Of a stretch of DNA of 64,000 bases, positions 52,203-63,610 are shown in pieces. The stretch is from Sphingomonas sp. Lineage in GTDB: Bacteria; Pseudomonadota; Alphaproteobacteria; Sphingomonadales; Sphingomonadaceae. Positions within the stretch are counted from its first letter, which is position 1. Every line of letters starts with the position of its first letter. Location: NCBI RefSeq assembly GCF_013812825.1, contig NZ_JACCSU010000045.1, positions 83,740-147,739 on the forward strand. Direction: 5' to 3'. The notes below the pieces were generated by a model. It did no database searches. It was not told the DNA's origin and worked only from the letters and a program-made list of their open reading frames with translations. The position numbers and the translations under genes were made by a program.

Positions 52203-53513
52203 ATGAACGACATCATTTCGAAGCAGGCGAAAATCAGCACAAGCGAAGCGATCGATCGGCCCCAGCCAAAGCTCCTCGTCCTGGACGCCGGCTATACGCT
52301 GGAAGGGATTCGCGAACGTCGGATCGAACAGTCCGTCACTTGCCGCGATCTGGACGGCTTTTTCGCACATGTCTGGAGCGTTCATCCCTTCGCGACGCTG
52401 GTCACGTCCGAGTCCTGGGGCCCCCGCCACGGGCGGCCGCAGCTCTATCAGCTCGCGCCGCGGCACAGCATCATTGAGGGCAAGGTCGGCCGCCATGCCT
52501 GGCTGAGTCGACTGTTTGCGGCCAACTTCCTGCTTAGCCAGATCGACCTGTTCCTGATGCTCTGGCGGCTGATCCGCAAGGAAGGGATCAGCGTCATTCG
52601 CGCCGCAAGCCCCCTCTATCCAGGGCTGTTCGGATGGGCTCTCGCGCGCTTGAGCGGCATCCCGCTGGTGATCCGCGTCGGCGGCAATCACGACAAATAT
52701 TATGAGACCACCGGTCAGCCGATCGAACCGCGCCTGATGCGCAGCCGGCGGATCGAGAAGATCGTCGAGCGCTTCGTCTTCAGCCGCGCCGATCTGGTTG
52801 CGGCGGCCAATCAGGACAACCTCGACTTCGCGCTTGCAAACGGCGCGAGGGCGGAACGCTCGACATTGTTTCGCTACGGTAATCTGATCGACGACCGTCA
52901 TTTCGTGGAGCCTGGCAGGCGCTCCCGGGACGACGCCTATCTGGCGGAGCTCGGGATCAGCCCCGGCAAATTTCTCCTCTACATCGGACGCCTCGAGCCG
53001 GTGAAGCAGCCCGATCATGTGGTGGAGACGCTGGTTGAGGTCCGTCGCCGCGGTTTTGACGTCAAGGCGGTGCTGGCCGGAGAGGGCAGGATGCGCGAGC
53101 AATTGGCTGAACGCGCCCATGCGGCGGGGATCGAGGACAGTTTGATCTTCGCCGGCAATGTCGGCCAGGATCGTCTGGCGCAGCTGATGCCGCTAGCCGC
53201 GGCGATCGTGTCGCCGCATACCGGGCGGGCGCTGACCGAGGCCGCTCTGGGCGCTGCGCCGGTCGTTGCTTATGACGTCGATTGGCAGGGCGAATTGATC
53301 GAGACCGGAGTCACCGGGATCCTCGTGCCGCACGGAGAAGTGGAGCAGATGGCCCAGGGTACGGTGCGGCTGCTTTCCGACCCGGCTTATGCGCGCCAGC
53401 TGGGAGATTCGCTGCGCAAACGGGCGCTCGAGATGCTCGACCCGCTCGCACTCGACGAACATGAGCGGCAGGAATACAGCAAGCTTCTGACACGATTTGA
53501 CCGACCTGAGTGA
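52203..53513 (+). CDS. Glycosyltransferase family 4-like
   Basis: LLYIGRLEPVKQPDHVVETLVEVRRRGFDVKAVLAGEGRMREQLAERA; start MNDIISKQ. Confidence 0.9.
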   Translation: MNDIISKQAKISTSEAIDRPQPKLLVLDAGYTLEGIRERRIEQSVTCRDLDGFFAHVWSVHPFATLVTSESWGPRHGRPQLYQLAPRHSIIEGKVGRHAWLSRLFAANFLLSQIDLFLMLWRLIRKEGISVIRAASPLYPGLFGWALARLSGIPLVIRVGGNHDKYYETTGQPIEPRLMRSRRIEKIVERFVFSRADLVAAANQDNLDFALANGARAERSTLFRYGNLIDDRHFVEPGRRSRDDAYLAELGISPGKFLLYIGRLEPVKQPDHVVETLVEVRRRGFDVKAVLAGEGRMREQLAERAHAAGIEDSLIFAGNVGQDRLAQLMPLAAAIVSPHTGRALTEAALGAAPVVAYDVDWQGELIETGVTGILVPHGEVEQMAQGTVRLLSDPAYARQLGDSLRKRALEMLDPLALDEHERQEYSKLLTRFDRPE

Positions 53514-53524
53514 CCCGAGAACCA

Positions 53525-54388
53525 ATGGATTCGCCACCGCCGCTCGGCGTTAACATCGACCAGAAGACCGTCGAGGGATTTGGCGAGGAGTGGTCCTCCT
53601 ACGACCAGCAGGATCTCGATCAGGCCGAGCATCTCCTGCTGTTCGAGCAATATTTTTCGACTTTTCCCTTCGAGAGCCTGCCCGCCACCGCGGAAGGTTT
53701 CGATCTTGGTTGTGGATCGGGGAGATGGGCCGCTCTCGTTGCGCCGAGGGTTGCCAGGCTCCACTGCATCGACCCGTCTGCCAAAGCTCTGGAAGTTTGC
53801 CGCCGCCGGCTTTCGCAGGCGCCCAATGTGAGCTTTCATCTTGCGGGCGCAGACACGATCCCGCTGGACGATCTAAGCCAGGACTTCGGTTACAGCCTGG
53901 GGGTGCTGCATCATATTCCCGATACTTCCCGGGCCATGCGGGACGCCGTCGGCAAACTGAAGTTCGATGCGCCCTTCCTCGTCTATTTGTACTACAATTT
54001 CGACAATCGCCCCCGCTGGTTCCGGGCGTTGTGGCTCGTCAGCGAGCTCGGCCGGAAAACGATATCGCGGACGCCTTTCAGGATGAGGAAATTCCTCACC
54101 ACGGCCATCGCTGCACTGATCTACTGGCCGCTCAGCCGATCAGCGACCTTGCTCAAACGCCTTGGCCTTGACGTCAGCAGCTTTCCACTGAGCGGCTATC
54201 GCTATCGGAGCTTCTATAGCCTGAGGACGGACGCTCTGGATCGCTTCGGCACGCCGCTCGAACAGCGTTTTTCCCGGGCGGAAATCCAGGCGATGATGGA
54301 GGCGGCTGGGCTTGTCGACATCACCTTTCGCGAGGATGAGCCGTTCTGGGTAGCGTGCGGGCGCAAGGCTGGCCCAACGAGGCGATGA
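53525..54388 (+). CDS. Class I SAM-dependent methyltransferase
   Basis: GFDLGCGSGRWAALVAPRVARLHCIDPSAKALEVC, LGVLHHIPDTSRAM. Confidence 0.88.
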   Translation: MDSPPPLGVNIDQKTVEGFGEEWSSYDQQDLDQAEHLLLFEQYFSTFPFESLPATAEGFDLGCGSGRWAALVAPRVARLHCIDPSAKALEVCRRRLSQAPNVSFHLAGADTIPLDDLSQDFGYSLGVLHHIPDTSRAMRDAVGKLKFDAPFLVYLYYNFDNRPRWFRALWLVSELGRKTISRTPFRMRKFLTTAIAALIYWPLSRSATLLKRLGLDVSSFPLSGYRYRSFYSLRTDALDRFGTPLEQRFSRAEIQAMMEAAGLVDITFREDEPFWVACGRKAGPTRR

Positions 54389-55542
54389 AAGTCGTTCATT
54401 TCGTTCCTTCGCTGGTCAAAGGCGGTGGCGAACGGGCTGTCGTGGATCTTTCCAACTGGCAGATAGACAATGGCCACCAGGTCACCGTCGTGGCCGGCTG
54501 GAAAGTGGACGAGTCTCTCTTGCGGCATCAACTCGATGAGCGGGTCGATGTCGTTTACATCACCGAGTCCGGTACTCGCTGGAGCCGGTACCTGGCCGGA
54601 GTGTCTTGGTTATTGCGTAACCGTAAGTGGGTATTTCGGCAGGACCTCATCCATGCTCACATGACTTGGTCCGCGGTACTGGCGACGCTGATCTATTATT
54701 GGCGAAGGTCGGCAGATTTTTCGAAGCCATTCGTATTCGAAACCTATCACGCCGTGGGAATGCCAATCAGCCGCATGGCTCGCTGGGTGCACTCGCGAAT
54801 GGCAAAGCGGCGCGACGTGCTCATCCTCATGGCCGACGACGCCTATTGGAGCGCGTTCCGTGCCGCCCATCCGACACTCGATGCCGAGGTGATCCTGAAT
54901 GGCCTTGCACAGCCTCGAATAGCGGCGCGCAAAGACCAGGATGTCGAGGAATATCGCCAAAGCGCAGGAGCGCCGGACAGCGGTTCGTTGATTGTCGGCA
55001 GCATAGGGCGCCTCGTGGCCGAGCGCCGTCCCGAGCTGGTGATCCACGCTTTTGCGAAAATTGCGGAGGAGCTCGAAGGAAGGGTCCATCTTCTTTTCGC
55101 CGGCGCCGGACCACAGGTCAGGGCTCTTCGAACGCTCGTGCAGGAATACCGGCTGGAGGACCGAGTCCATTTCCCTGGACTTGCCCTCGATCCAGCCCTG
55201 CCACTGGCTCTGACGGACGTTTACATCTCGGTGAATGTAGGCCCGGTAACGGGATTGGCTGCTGTTCAGGCGGCTTTCTGTGGAGTTCCAATCGTGGGCA
55301 TCCAGCTGGTAGAAGACTATAGGCCGGCGCAGGAGGATTGGATCTGGTCGAGCACCGATATCGCGGCTGTAGCGGCCGAAGTGACGAGGCTTCTCGAAGA
55401 CCCCGACGCGCGCTCGGCTCTGGGCGCTTCCCAGCGGGCCTACGCGTACGAGAACCTGACAATCGATCGGATGGGGCGCTCTTATGAGCTTCTCTACGAT
55501 CGCGCTCGGGCTCGGCGAGGTTTGGCGACTGGCTCGAATTGA
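54385..55542 (+). CDS. Glycosyltransferase family 4
   Basis: MKVVHFVPSLVKGGGERAVVDLSN, VGSIGRLVAERRPELVIHAFAKI, LLFAGAGPQ; ATGA overlap with upstream stop. Confidence 0.9.
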   Translation: MKVVHFVPSLVKGGGERAVVDLSNWQIDNGHQVTVVAGWKVDESLLRHQLDERVDVVYITESGTRWSRYLAGVSWLLRNRKWVFRQDLIHAHMTWSAVLATLIYYWRRSADFSKPFVFETYHAVGMPISRMARWVHSRMAKRRDVLILMADDAYWSAFRAAHPTLDAEVILNGLAQPRIAARKDQDVEEYRQSAGAPDSGSLIVGSIGRLVAERRPELVIHAFAKIAEELEGRVHLLFAGAGPQVRALRTLVQEYRLEDRVHFPGLALDPALPLALTDVYISVNVGPVTGLAAVQAAFCGVPIVGIQLVEDYRPAQEDWIWSSTDIAAVAAEVTRLLEDPDARSALGASQRAYAYENLTIDRMGRSYELLYDRARARRGLATGSN

Positions 55543-55566
55543 CCACCTGACGTTGATGACGGTCCC

Positions 55567-57567
55567 ATGTGCGGGATAGCCGGCATCCTCGGCGAGGGAG
55601 CGAGGAACGAAGCACTGCTCGCCCGGATGGCGTCGGTCATCACCCATCGCGGGCCGGACGACGAGGGCGTGTGGTCGGACGCCGAGGCCCGCATCGGCCT
55701 GGCTCACCGGCGCCTTGCGATCGTCGACCTGTCGCCGCAGGGCCACCAGCCGATGGAGTCGGCAAACGGCCGCTACGTCATCAGCTACAATGGTGAGATC
55801 TACAATCACCTGGAATTGAGAGCCGAGCTCGACCGTTCGGGGCGCAGCCCCAGTCCATCATGGCGCGGTCATTCGGATACCGAAACCCTGCTGGAAGGCA
55901 TCTCGGCCTGGGGTCTCGAACGCGCGGTTTCCAAGGCGGTTGGAATGTTCGCCTTCGCGCTGTGGGACAAGAAAGAGCGCAGGCTGAGCCTGGTTCGAGA
56001 CCGGTTTGGGGAGAAGCCGCTCTATTACGGTTGGGTCGGCCGGGATTTCGTCTTCGGGTCGGAGCTCAAGGCCTTGCGGGTGCATCCCGGCTTCAACAAT
56101 CCGATTGAGCGGCGCGCTGTCGGGCTGCTTGCCGCGCGGAACTATGTTCCCGCCCCTCATTCCATTTACCAGCATGTGTTCAAGCTCGAGCCCGGCTGCA
56201 TCCTCAGCCTGACGCCCGAGGCGGCATCGACGCGGCTTTCGGCGCCGCCAACGGAATCGGACAGCACTCGCGGCATCTCGCTGGTCCGATATTGGTCTTA
56301 CGGTCGGGCGGTCCGGGATGGCCTGGCCAACCCGATCGCGAATGAGTCCGAAGCGGTGGAGCTGCTCGAGCAGGCCCTTGCCAAGGCCGTGCAGGGCCAG
56401 TCGATGGCGGATGTGCCGGTCGGCGCGTTCCTGTCCGGAGGAATCGATTCGTCGACCGTCGTCGCGATGTATCAAAAATATTCGCCGCGACAGGTTCATA
56501 CGTTCACGATCGGCTTCGAGGAGGCGGCCTTCAACGAAGCCGACTATGCCCGGCAGGTCGCAACGCATTTCGGCACCCGCCACCACGAGCGTGTCGTGAC
56601 CGTGCGTGAAGCCCAGGAAGTCATCCCGACGCTTCCCCAGATGTACGACGAACCGTTTGCGGATTCCTCGCAGATACCGATGCATCTCCTCAGCCGTTTC
56701 GCCCGCGAAAAGGTAACCGTCGCTCTATCGGGCGATGGCGGCGACGAACTGTTTGGCGGGTACCAGCGCTACTTCGGCACCGTTCGCCTCTGGCGGCAGC
56801 TGACGAAGCTTCCAGCGCCCATCCGCTCCGCGGCGGGTTCGGTCCTCGGGCGGATTTCGCCGGGAGCCTGGGATCACCTCGGGGGTTTCCTCGGGCGTGG
56901 CCGCCGGCCGCCATCCTTCGGCATCAGGGTCCACAAAACGTTGCGGACAGTCACGGCGGCACGAAGCCTGGATCAGATCTTCAACAGCTTCCTCGACGAA
57001 TGGTCCGGGGAGGCTTCGCCCGCGCTTGGGGTGCAATCGCCCGAGGCCGTTCACCCGTTCGACCTGGATCCTGGCGCGCCGGCGCCCGATGCCGTGCGGA
57101 TGATGTATGCCGACGCGATCAGCTACCTGCCCGACGACATCCTGTGCAAAGTCGACCGGGCATCGATGGCGGTGAGCCTCGAGACTCGCGTGCCGTTCCT
57201 CGATCACCGGGTGGCCGAGCTTGCCGCGAGGATACCGATCGAGATGAAGGTGCGGCGTTCGAGCGGCAAGCATATCCTCAAGCAGCTCCTTTACCGGGAA
57301 GCGCCTCAACAGCTGTTTGAGCGGCCAAAGGTCGGTTTCGGAATTCCCGTTGGGCACTGGATCAAGGGCCCGCTTCGGGACTGGGCCGAAGATTTGCTCG
57401 ACCCGAAGACCATGGCCGGCGAGGGCTTCTTCGATCCCGCGATCGTGCAGGGCCGGTGGCAGGATCATGTCAGCGGCCGACGGGATTCGACGGCCGCGCT
57501 GTGGGCGATCCTGATGTTCGAGTCTTGGCTTCGCGCTCAGCGCCAAGCGCTGTCGGCCGCGGCCTAG
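55567..57567 (+). CDS. asnB: Asparagine synthase (glutamine-hydrolysing)
   Basis: MCGIAGILGEGARNEALLARMASVITHRGPDDEGVW, GAFLSGGIDSSTVVAM, ALSGDGGDELFGGYQRY. Confidence 0.95.
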   Translation: MCGIAGILGEGARNEALLARMASVITHRGPDDEGVWSDAEARIGLAHRRLAIVDLSPQGHQPMESANGRYVISYNGEIYNHLELRAELDRSGRSPSPSWRGHSDTETLLEGISAWGLERAVSKAVGMFAFALWDKKERRLSLVRDRFGEKPLYYGWVGRDFVFGSELKALRVHPGFNNPIERRAVGLLAARNYVPAPHSIYQHVFKLEPGCILSLTPEAASTRLSAPPTESDSTRGISLVRYWSYGRAVRDGLANPIANESEAVELLEQALAKAVQGQSMADVPVGAFLSGGIDSSTVVAMYQKYSPRQVHTFTIGFEEAAFNEADYARQVATHFGTRHHERVVTVREAQEVIPTLPQMYDEPFADSSQIPMHLLSRFAREKVTVALSGDGGDELFGGYQRYFGTVRLWRQLTKLPAPIRSAAGSVLGRISPGAWDHLGGFLGRGRRPPSFGIRVHKTLRTVTAARSLDQIFNSFLDEWSGEASPALGVQSPEAVHPFDLDPGAPAPDAVRMMYADAISYLPDDILCKVDRASMAVSLETRVPFLDHRVAELAARIPIEMKVRRSSGKHILKQLLYREAPQQLFERPKVGFGIPVGHWIKGPLRDWAEDLLDPKTMAGEGFFDPAIVQGRWQDHVSGRRDSTAALWAILMFESWLRAQRQALSAAA

Positions 57568-57594
57568 CGCAAGCGAGGGTCCAAGCTTCCTGAA

Positions 57595-59439
57595 CTAGGC
57601 TCGCGCGGTCCGGATATGTTCGTCGACGTTCCTGGCGAGCACGTCCATCGGGACGTTGCCGCCGATGACCACCGCGTCGTTGAACGCCTTGATGTCGAAG
57701 CGCTGGCCAAGCGCCGCCTTGGCCTTTTCGCGCTGGCGGTTGATCTCGCTGTGGCCGACCTTGTAGCCGCATGCCTGGCCAGGCCAGCTGCAATAGCGGT
57801 CGACCTCGCTGGCGGCCTCGATCTGCTTGGTGCCATTCTCCTCGACGAAGAAGCGCACCGCTCGCTCGCGGCTCCAGCCCTTGGCATGGAGCCCCGTGTC
57901 GACCACCAGCCGGCAGGCGCGAAAGGCGATGCCTTGCAGATAGCCGAGCCGGCCCGGGGTGAAATCGTCGTAGGCGCCGAACTCATCGGCCAGCTGCTGA
58001 GCGTAAAGCGCCCAGCCTTCGGAATAAGCATTGAACGACAGCAGGGTCCGGATCAGCGGCAGCTTGTTGGCATATTCGCCCTGCCAGACATGGCCCGGGA
58101 GCGCCTCGTGGTGGGTAAGATCGGGCAGGTCGAACTTGGTGTGCAGCTCGGTCGTGCGCAGATTGATCCAGAACTTGCCGGGGATGGCGCCGTCGATCGA
58201 ACCGGCGCCGCCATAGGCTCCGGGCGCCCCGAGCTCTTCTTCGGGCGGGATCCGCCGCACCTCGAGGTTGCCGCGCACCATCGTGTTGAACATCTGCGGC
58301 AGCTTGGAGCGGATGATTCGAATGCGCTCTTCGATGAAGGCCATGATCTCGGCGCGGCCCTTGTCGCCGGGCGAGAATTTGTAGCGCGGGTCTCTGCCCA
58401 GCGCCTGCATCCGTTCACCGACCGAGCCCTTGGTGTAGCCGAGGCTGCGCAGGATCGGGTCCATGCGCCCCTGAAGCTCGCGAAGTTCACGAAGGCCCAT
58501 CTGGTGAACCTCGTCGGGCGACATGCTCGTCGTTGTCGAGGCCTTGAGCGCCCAGCGATAATATTCATTGCCATTCGGCCGCGCCGACATTCCGGGATCC
58601 TCGGTCGCCATCCGGCGCTGGAGAGTCATCTCGGCGATTTGGCGCTCGAGCGCCGGCGCGACCTGCTTCTGGGTGATGGCCCGAGCGCGTTCGGCCCATT
58701 TCCCGGGGATTTTCTTCTCGCGGGTGCGGCGCTCGATCGATTCGACAAGGCCGCCGCCTTCGCGGGCGCCCTTGGCGGATTGCTTAAGCTGGTTAAGCGC
58801 CTTGTCGATGAGGAAGCCCGGCGGAATCAGGCCCTTGTAGCGCGCCATGATCACTCGCCCGAGCTCGTTGTCGAGCTGCTGCGGGTAGGAGGCGAGCCGC
58901 GCAAGATAGGCCTCGGCGTCGGCGGCGTTGTTGATCTGGTGGTCGGAGTCGAGGAACCGCGGCACGTCGAGATACGCGCCGACATTCTGGATCACCACAT
59001 AGGGGGTGTTGCGCCAGCCGCCGACGGCGACGTCGCCGTAGGGCAGCTGAAACCCCTCCAGCGCGACCGCATAGGCGCTGCGGACGACCTCGACGCTGGT
59101 TCGGTTCGAATGCGACAGGGTCGAAGTGTCGATGGCGCTGACCCGGGCGAGGTCGGCGCGCAGCGTCTGCGCCAGCCGCTGCTGTCCGATTCCGGACCGG
59201 TCGCTGAGCCTCGAACGAAGCGGCGCTCGCTCGCCCTTGTCGATGCCGAGCGAGGTCGCGCTTTCGGGCGACAGCCACAGCAGGTTCTCGGCAATCGAGT
59301 CGAGCAGCGCTCCGGCGCTGGCATCGTTGCCGGCCGCGGCCTGCGCGAAGGCCGGAGCGGATCGCGAGAAGAGAGGCAGGGCGGTCGTTGCGGCCAAAGC
59401 GGCGAGAGTTTCGCGGCGGGTGAACTGGTGTTCCGGCAA
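57595..59439 (-). CDS. DUF885 family protein (putative metallopeptidase) with Tat-like signal
   Basis: FTRRETLAALAATTALPLF; LPDLTHHEALPGHVWQGEYAN (HExxxGH-like), YSEGWALYAQQLADE, YCSWPGQACGYKVG. Confidence 0.9.
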   Translation of the reverse strand: MPEHQFTRRETLAALAATTALPLFSRSAPAFAQAAAGNDASAGALLDSIAENLLWLSPESATSLGIDKGERAPLRSRLSDRSGIGQQRLAQTLRADLARVSAIDTSTLSHSNRTSVEVVRSAYAVALEGFQLPYGDVAVGGWRNTPYVVIQNVGAYLDVPRFLDSDHQINNAADAEAYLARLASYPQQLDNELGRVIMARYKGLIPPGFLIDKALNQLKQSAKGAREGGGLVESIERRTREKKIPGKWAERARAITQKQVAPALERQIAEMTLQRRMATEDPGMSARPNGNEYYRWALKASTTTSMSPDEVHQMGLRELRELQGRMDPILRSLGYTKGSVGERMQALGRDPRYKFSPGDKGRAEIMAFIEERIRIIRSKLPQMFNTMVRGNLEVRRIPPEEELGAPGAYGGAGSIDGAIPGKFWINLRTTELHTKFDLPDLTHHEALPGHVWQGEYANKLPLIRTLLSFNAYSEGWALYAQQLADEFGAYDDFTPGRLGYLQGIAFRACRLVVDTGLHAKGWSRERAVRFFVEENGTKQIEAASEVDRYCSWPGQACGYKVGHSEINRQREKAKAALGQRFDIKAFNDAVVIGGNVPMDVLARNVDEHIRTARA

Positions 59440-59453
59440 GGATCGAGCGCCTT

Positions 59454-59909
59454 TTATGCGGGTGGGAGGATGCGCTCGGCTTCCACGGTCAGGCAGTTGC
59501 CGTCAACGCCGGTGATCCGGACTTTGTCGCCGGCGGAGGCCGGTCCGCCGCGGGCGCTCCATTCGCTGTCGCCGACTCGGACTCGGCCGCCCTGCGCATC
59601 GATGGGCTCGACGACCGTCACCACCTTGCCGACCATTCTCGCCGAGCGGTCGTTGAGGAGCGGGTCGCTGCTGTCGACGGCCGCGTTGGCGTAGAAGCGC
59701 CGCCCGACCATCACCGCGATCAGACTGTAGAGCGCGAACAAGGCGAGCTGCGAGGCGGCGCCGAGGTCAAACAGCAAGGCGAACGCCCCGGTGGCCAGCG
59801 CCGCGGCGCCGATGAACAGAAGGAAAAATCCGGGGGCGATGATCTCGGCGATCAACAGCAGCACGCCGCCGATCATCCACAGCCAGCCGGGTTCTAGGTT
59901 GTCGAGCAT
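59454..59909 (-). CDS. NfeD family protein
   Basis: GWLWMIGGVLLLIAEIIAPGFFLLFIGAAALATG; C-terminal OB-fold-like GGRVRVGDSEWSARG. Confidence 0.9.
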   Translation of the reverse strand: MLDNLEPGWLWMIGGVLLLIAEIIAPGFFLLFIGAAALATGAFALLFDLGAASQLALFALYSLIAVMVGRRFYANAAVDSSDPLLNDRSARMVGKVVTVVEPIDAQGGRVRVGDSEWSARGGPASAGDKVRITGVDGNCLTVEAERILPPA

Positions 59910-60460
59910 CAGCCCTGGATCCTCGGAACGCCCGGGAGTCCCGGCGTCGCGCCGCGGCCGGCAGTTTGCTCGCGCTTGGGCTGCGGGGCCGGCCGGGAAG
60001 CGGGAGGCTGGTCGCCGAACACTTCGCGCGCGAGCTCACCGATTCCGCCCAGCGTGCCCATCAGCTGCGTCGCCTCGACCGGGAACAGGATCGTTTTCGC
60101 ATTGGGGGAGGTGGCGAACTTGCCGAGCGCCTCGACATATTTCTGGGCGACGAAATAGTTGATCGCCTGGCCGCTCCCGGCCTCGATCGCGTCGCTGACC
60201 GACTTGGTCGCCGAAGCTTCGGCCTGGGCTGCGCGTTCGCGCGCCTCCGCTTCGCGGAACGCCGCTTCCTTGAGGCCCTCGGCCTGGAGGATCTTCGCCT
60301 GCTTCTCGCCTTCCGCCCGAAGGATTTCCGAAGCGCGCATGCCCTCCGATTCGAGGATCGCGGCGCGCTTCTCGCGCTCGGCCTTCATCTGGCGGGTCAT
60401 CGCGTTGACGATATCGGTCGGCGGCCGGATGTCCTTGAGCTCGACGCGGGTGATCTTCAC
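59909..60460 (-). pseudogene. SPFH/stomatin (QmcA-like) C-terminal half, separate frame (GTG start)
   Basis: [58 protein letters not shown]. Confidence 0.75.
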
Positions 60461-60927
60461 GCCCAGGCCTCGGTCGCATGATCGACCACCGCGAGCAGCC
60501 GCGCGTTGATCTCGTCGCGCTTCGAGAGGGTCTCGTCCAGATCCATCGAGCCCATGACCGTTCGCAGATTGGTCGTCGCGAGCGCCAGCAGGGAGGGGTA
60601 GAGCTCGCTGACCTCATAGGCCGCCTTGGCCGCGTCGAGCACCTGGAAGAACACGACTCCATCGACGGCGACCATCGCATTGTCCTTGGTGATGATCTCC
60701 TGGCCCGGGATATCGAGCACCTGCTCCATCATGTTGATCTTGTGGCCGACCCGATAGAAGAAGGGCGGGACGAAGTTGAAACCGGGCTGGGCGACCCGCA
60801 CGAAGCGGCCGAAATGCTCGATGGTGTAACGAAAGCCCTGGTGGACGATTTTTACGCCCATCATCACGAACAGCAGCGCCAGGACGGCGATTGCAATCAT
60901 AAAGGTCGTCAGCATATCCACGGGCAC
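60457..60927 (-). pseudogene. SPFH/stomatin (QmcA-like) N-terminal half, ends ...[13 protein letters not shown]
   Basis: MMGVKIVHQGFRYTIEHFGRFVRVAQPGFNFVPPFFYRVGHKINMMEQVLDIPGQEIITKDNAMVAVDGVVFFQV. Confidence 0.75.
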
Positions 60928-60986
60928 GCTCCATTATTGGCAGCTCATGATGCGACGGTCGGAGGCCGCGTGAAAGAGAAATCGGC

Positions 60987-61793
60987 ATGAAGCTCGACCT
61001 CTTTGCGGTGCGTTCGCTGCTGTTCCTGCCGGCTTCGAACCCGCGCGCCATCGCCAGGGCGCGTGAGGCCGGCGCCGACCTGACGGTCCTCGACCTCGAG
61101 GACGCTGTGAGGCCGGAGGACAAGGCGCTGGCTCGAGCCGCGGCCGTCGATGCGGTCCGCGAGCCGTGGCCAATGCCGGTCGCCATCCGGCTCAATCACG
61201 CCGGCAGCCCCTGGCATGACGAGGACGTCGAGGCGGTCCGCCACTCGGGCGCCGACGCCGTCGTCGTTCCCCGCGCTGCTTCAGCCGACGAAGTGATGGC
61301 GATCAAGGAATGGGCGGCTCGGCCGACGCTGGCAATGGTCGAGACGGCCGCCGGCGTGCTAGCGGCGGTGGAGATCGCGCGCGAAGCGGCGGCGCTGATT
61401 GCCGGCACCAACGACCTTGCCGCCGATCTTCGACTGCCGCCCGATGCCGGGCGCGAGCCGCTGCAGATGGCGCTGCAATCGATCATGCTGGCGGCGCGCG
61501 CCGCCGGGATCGCGGTGTTCGATGGCGTGTTCAACGGGCTCAAGGACCCAAAGGGTTTTCTCGAACAGGCAGCCAGCGGCCGCCGCCTGGGTTTCGACGG
61601 CAAGAGCTTGATCCACCCGGACCAGATCGAGCCGTGCCATCGCGCGTTTGCTCCGAGCGAAGCGGAAATCGAGCGCGCCAGGCGCCTGCTCGCCGCCGCC
61701 ACCGGCGGCGCCGAGCGCTTCGACGACGAGATGATCGAGCGCATGCACGTCGAGGCGGCAGAGAGGCTGTTGGCCAGGGCCAGTCAGGCCTGA
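60987..61793 (+). CDS. HpcH/HpaI aldolase / citrate lyase beta-subunit family (CoA ester lyase)
   Basis: VRSLLFLPASNPRAIARAREAGADLTVLDLEDAVRPEDKALARAAA...GFDGKSLIHPDQIEPCHRAFAPSEAEIERARRLL. Confidence 0.92.
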   Translation: MKLDLFAVRSLLFLPASNPRAIARAREAGADLTVLDLEDAVRPEDKALARAAAVDAVREPWPMPVAIRLNHAGSPWHDEDVEAVRHSGADAVVVPRAASADEVMAIKEWAARPTLAMVETAAGVLAAVEIAREAAALIAGTNDLAADLRLPPDAGREPLQMALQSIMLAARAAGIAVFDGVFNGLKDPKGFLEQAASGRRLGFDGKSLIHPDQIEPCHRAFAPSEAEIERARRLLAAATGGAERFDDEMIERMHVEAAERLLARASQA

Positions 61794-61800
61794 CGCTGCT

Positions 61801-62019
61801 CGGCTGGTTGGCGATTTCGTCCTTGTGAATCAGTCGATCGAACGCTGGACCGAGGCGCCAGATGAGCGTGCCCGGCGGAATGTCCTCGCCCGCGAACACG
61901 CCGACTCCCTCGAAGGCGGACGGACGGACATAGGTCGGGATCAGCAACAAGCGGTTTCGCCCTGTTTTCGTGTCGCGCTGAACCCAGGGCGGCACAGCCG
62001 GTTCCTGCCGATGCAGCAA
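61801..62019 (-). pseudogene. Truncated SET-domain protein fragment
   Basis: IPTYVRPSAFEGVGVFAGEDIPPGTLIWRLGPAFDRLIHKDEIANQP then runs antisense into the CoA lyase 3' end; no NHS/ELTYDY half. Confidence 0.55.
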
Positions 62020-62043
62020 AAGTCCGTGGTCTGGCCAAGCTAG

Positions 62044-63609
<1,566 letters not shown>

Positions 63610-63610
63610 T

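Noticed and set aside
57616-59694. 692-aa plus-strand ORF
   Set aside because: Antisense to the DUF885 gene; no signal peptide, no family features
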